Assembly: GCA_052379845.1 (NCBI GenBank)
Contig: JBQTCF010000017.1
DNA from: Roseinatronobacter sp052379845
GTDB lineage: Bacteria > Pseudomonadota > Alphaproteobacteria > Rhodobacterales > Rhodobacteraceae
Length of the DNA stretch: 64,000 nt
Direction: 5' to 3' (one strand)
This document shows, piece after piece, positions 61,677 to 64,000 of this stretch (the first letter of the stretch is position 1; each line of letters starts with the position of its first letter). Both the position numbers and the translations under genes were made by a program. The notes beneath the pieces are model-generated. The model was not told the origin of the DNA. It was given only the letters and a program-made list of their open reading frames with translations, and did not search any database.

Positions 61677-62321
61677 ATGCCAAAAGGGAAAGTCATCACA
61701 GTCGCGCAGCAAAAAGGCGGGTCCGGCAAGACAACGCTTGCGGTCAATCTGGGGGCCATGCTGCAACGCGCAGGCCATAAGGTGGCGTTTCTGGACACCG
61801 ACCCCCAAGGGTCATTGGGGCGCTGGTTCATGACCCGCCATCAGGCCGGACGCAGCGACGGGCTGGAATTTTCCACCGCATCCGCATGGGGTGTGGGCTA
61901 TGAGGTGGGCAAGCTGCGCGACATCGCAAATTTCGTCATCATCGACACGCCCCCCAAGGCCGATGCCGACCTGCGCCCTGCCCTGCGCGAAGCCGATCTG
62001 GTGGTGGTGCCTGTGGCGTCCAGCCATGTGGACCTGTGGGCCACCGAAGGGGTGCTGGATCTGGCGCGGCGCGAAGGGCGCGATGTGCTGGTCGTGCTGA
62101 ACCGCGCGCGCGCGGGCACACGGCTGGGCGCGGAAATTGCGCAGGCCGCCAGCGCATTGGACGCAGCCCTTGCGCAAACCCAGATCGCCAACCGCGTGGC
62201 CTATGCCGAAACGCTGGGTCAGGGCATGGCCGGGCATGAAGGCGCGCGCAACCCCACCATCCGTGCGGAACTGGACGCACTGCTGGCCGAAATCCTGGAC
62301 CGGCTGCAACAACAGGACTAA
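61677..62321 (+). CDS. Stand-alone ParA/MinD-type ATPase
   Basis: 214 residues. Deviant Walker A KGGSGKTTLAVNLG (13-26) and switch IDTPPKADADLRPAL are complete. There is no ParB gene or parS-like site nearby. The lack of an N-terminal HTH domain suggests the small, orphan type that positions protein clusters. Size and sequence fit the class found in many alphaproteobacteria. It is 63 bases after the Lrp gene and 76 bases before aroA. The cargo is unknown. Confidence 0.83.
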   Translation: MPKGKVITVAQQKGGSGKTTLAVNLGAMLQRAGHKVAFLDTDPQGSLGRWFMTRHQAGRSDGLEFSTASAWGVGYEVGKLRDIANFVIIDTPPKADADLRPALREADLVVVPVASSHVDLWATEGVLDLARREGRDVLVVLNRARAGTRLGAEIAQAASALDAALAQTQIANRVAYAETLGQGMAGHEGARNPTIRAELDALLAEILDRLQQQD

Positions 62322-62397
62322 GCGCGCCGCTTGCCCATGGACGGGACAGGGCGCTTGCGCTATCAGCGACGCGTATTCCGTCAAGAAAGGTGCGCGC

Positions 62398-63747
62398 ATG
62401 TCCGGCCACGGCCCCGCAATTCCAATGACCGCCCGCAAATCCGCGCCGCTGCGCGGTGTTGCGCAAATTCCCGGTGACAAATCCATTTCCCACCGCGCGC
62501 TGATCCTTGGCGCGCTGTCTGTGGGCGAAACCCATGTGACAGGGTTGCTGGAAGGGCAGGATGTGCTGGACACCGCGCGCGCCATGCGCGCCTTCGGGGC
62601 GCAGGTGATCCAGAACGCCCCCGGCGACTGGACGGTGCATGGTGTGGGCGTGGGCGGTTTTCGAGAACCCGATTGCGTGATTGACTGCGGCAATTCCGGA
62701 ACCGGCGTGCGGCTGATCATGGGCGCCATGGCCACCACACCCATCACCGCCACCTTCACCGGCGATGCCAGCCTGAACAAACGCCCCATGGGCCGTGTGA
62801 CCGACCCGCTGGCGCTGTTTGGCGCGCAGGCCGTCGGGCGCAGCGGCGGGCGATTGCCCATGACGGTGACCGGCGCGCAAGACGCTGTGCCCGTGCGCTA
62901 CCGCGTGCCCATGCCGTCGGCGCAGGTCAAGTCAGCGGTGTTGCTGGCGGGGCTGAACGCACCGGGCCAGACTGTGGTGATTGAAGCCGAACCCACCCGC
63001 GACCATTCCGAACGCATGCTGCGCGGCTTCGGCGCGGACATCACGGTTCAGGATACCGAAGAAGGGCGCGTCATCACTCTGACTGGCCAGCCCGAATTGC
63101 GCGGCCAGACCGTGGCCGTTCCGCGCGACCCAAGTTCCGCCGCCTTCCCGGTTTGCGCCGCGCTGATGGTGCAGAATTCCGACATTTTGGTGCCCGGTGT
63201 CAGCCAGAACCCGACAAGAAATGGCATTTTCACAACATTGCAGGAGATGGGCGCTGATCTGGTAATGGAAAACCCCCGCGTGGAAGGCGGCGAGCCGGTG
63301 GCCGATTTGCGGGTGCGGTTTTCCACGCTGAAAGGGGTTGATGTGCCCCCTGAACGTGCGGCCAGCATGATTGACGAATACCCCATCCTGTCGGCACTTG
63401 CAGCGACGGCGGACGGGGTCACCACCATGCGCGGCGTCAAGGAATTGCGCGTCAAGGAATCGGACCGGCTGGATGCCATGGCGCGCGGGCTGGAAGCTTG
63501 CGGCGTGCAGGTGGCGGAAACCGAAGACAGCCTGACCGTGTATGGCATGGGCGCGGGGGGTGTTCCGGGCGGGGCCACTGTCCAGACCCATCTGGACCAC
63601 CGCATCGCAATGGCGTTTCTGTGCCTTGGGCTTGTTACGCAAAAGCCGGTGACGATTGATGATGCGTCCCCCATCGCAACATCCTTCCCCGCGTTCGAAG
63701 GGTTGATGGCGGATCTGGGCGCGCAAATCACGCGCGACAATTCCTGA
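62398..63747 (+). CDS. aroA: EPSP synthase (3-phosphoshikimate 1-carboxyvinyltransferase)
   Basis: 449 residues, class II-like EPSP synthase of the shikimate pathway. Conserved parts are the first motif GDKSISHRALILGALS, DCGNSGTGVRLIMG, NPTRNGIFTTLQEMGADL, and the catalytic LRVKESDRLDAMARGL. The start at 62398 has AAAGG 8 bases upstream; the frame is open back to 62137 in another gene. It is the last gene before the repeat at 63800. Confidence 0.95.
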   Translation: MSGHGPAIPMTARKSAPLRGVAQIPGDKSISHRALILGALSVGETHVTGLLEGQDVLDTARAMRAFGAQVIQNAPGDWTVHGVGVGGFREPDCVIDCGNSGTGVRLIMGAMATTPITATFTGDASLNKRPMGRVTDPLALFGAQAVGRSGGRLPMTVTGAQDAVPVRYRVPMPSAQVKSAVLLAGLNAPGQTVVIEAEPTRDHSERMLRGFGADITVQDTEEGRVITLTGQPELRGQTVAVPRDPSSAAFPVCAALMVQNSDILVPGVSQNPTRNGIFTTLQEMGADLVMENPRVEGGEPVADLRVRFSTLKGVDVPPERAASMIDEYPILSALAATADGVTTMRGVKELRVKESDRLDAMARGLEACGVQVAETEDSLTVYGMGAGGVPGGATVQTHLDHRIAMAFLCLGLVTQKPVTIDDASPIATSFPAFEGLMADLGAQITRDNS

Positions 63748-63799
63748 CACCAGTTCAATTGCCCAAAGCGGCTGGATGAAACTGGCCTGAAGCTGTCAT

Positions 63800-63976
63800 C
63801 CAAGGCGCGGAGCAAAGGCCGCAGGCCGCCGCGCCATCGGTGGGCCGTCCCGCGGCCCGCCGATACCTCTGGTGGCACGCCAAGCCTTGAAAGTCGGAGT
63901 ATGCCGCCTGCATAAAGTGAACTTCACTGGCGTCGGATCGGCAGACCCCGGCCCGCCGACAGCGCGGGCTTCATCC
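63800..63976 (-). repeat. 178-bp dispersed repeat, copy B (inverted relative to 52456-52633)
   Basis: Starts CCAAGGCGCGGAGCAAAGG and ends GCGCGGGCTTCATCCA. Its reverse complement aligns with 52456-52633 over its whole length, with substitutions mainly in the middle. It lies 52 bases downstream of aroA and reaches near the window edge. Together with copy A it frames an 11-kb block. No gene is supported in 63748-64000. Confidence 0.85.
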
Positions 63977-64000
63977 AAGCGCCAACGTCCCCTTCAGGCC

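Overview
The window reads as one chromosomal segment of an alphaproteobacterium of the order Rhodobacterales (Rhodobacter/Roseobacter relatives). The evidence is a GC-rich, densely packed sequence; an F0 ATP synthase operon (atpI-atpB-atpE-two b-type subunits) separate from F1; the rpiA-gor-hflK-hflC-DUF2065-degP order; the glnE-small ORF-tusA trio; a Bpt-type leucyltransferase; a bacterial voltage-gated sodium channel; and a large three-part dimethylglycine/sarcosine dehydrogenase-like enzyme. I cannot name the genus from sequence alone. I found no rRNA, tRNA, CRISPR array, transposase, integrase or phage gene. About 61 protein genes are supported.

Layout. 0-7.2 kb: the end of a peptidoglycan-binding protein, then a leftward run of central and membrane quality-control genes (rpiA, gor, hflK, hflC, a DUF2065 protein, a Do/DegP protease) and a lipoprotein cytochrome c. 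7.3-17.3 kb: rightward genes, namely L-serine dehydratase, a glycosyltransferase-like protein, Hsp33, a CoA-type Nudix enzyme, CCA transferase, an ABC exporter, an RNA methyltransferase, a NaChBac-type sodium channel and an L,D-transpeptidase lipoprotein. 17.3-21.8 kb: a YnjBCD-type ABC importer, divergent from a YnjF-like CDP-alcohol phosphatidyltransferase. 21.8-25.7 kb: Bpt leucyltransferase, RDD protein, YbaK-type deacylase, class III aminotransferase and LysE exporter. 25.8-31 kb: glnE, a small ORF and tusA, then a PopZ-like disordered protein and a LuxR-type regulator with G10 and G11 tracts. 31-42 kb: a P2-type ATPase, an unknown anchored protein, radC, dnaJ, dnaK, an M3 peptidase and a Nudix enzyme. 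42-49 kb: the dehydrogenase, panC-panB, an Ada/Ogt-type alkyltransferase, an OmpA lipoprotein and a FadR-type regulator. 49-52 kb: the F0 operon and an ArsR regulator. 52.4-64 kb: an 11-kb block between two inverted copies of a roughly 178-bp repeat, holding the Anbu proteasome-like operon (Anbu, transglutaminase, alpha-E, circularly permuted ATP-grasp), a TAXI-TRAP uptake cassette with DUF1850, a LysE/Lrp divergent pair, a stand-alone ParA and aroA.

Most striking points. (1) The four-gene Anbu operon is tightly coupled. Its genomic linkage is known, but its substrate and chemistry are not. (2) A small MITE-like element (full length about 107 bp) occurs in several copies. In each of the three clean copies its terminal TAAAGC supplies the TAA stop codon of the adjacent gene. 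(3) The 178-bp inverted repeat pair frames the Anbu block. (4) hslO and dnaK share a TTCCTATAT-type, RpoH-like promoter. (5) The P-type ATPase lacks the SERCA-type M6 Asp. (6) A PopZ-like protein is encoded next to one of the mobile repeats.
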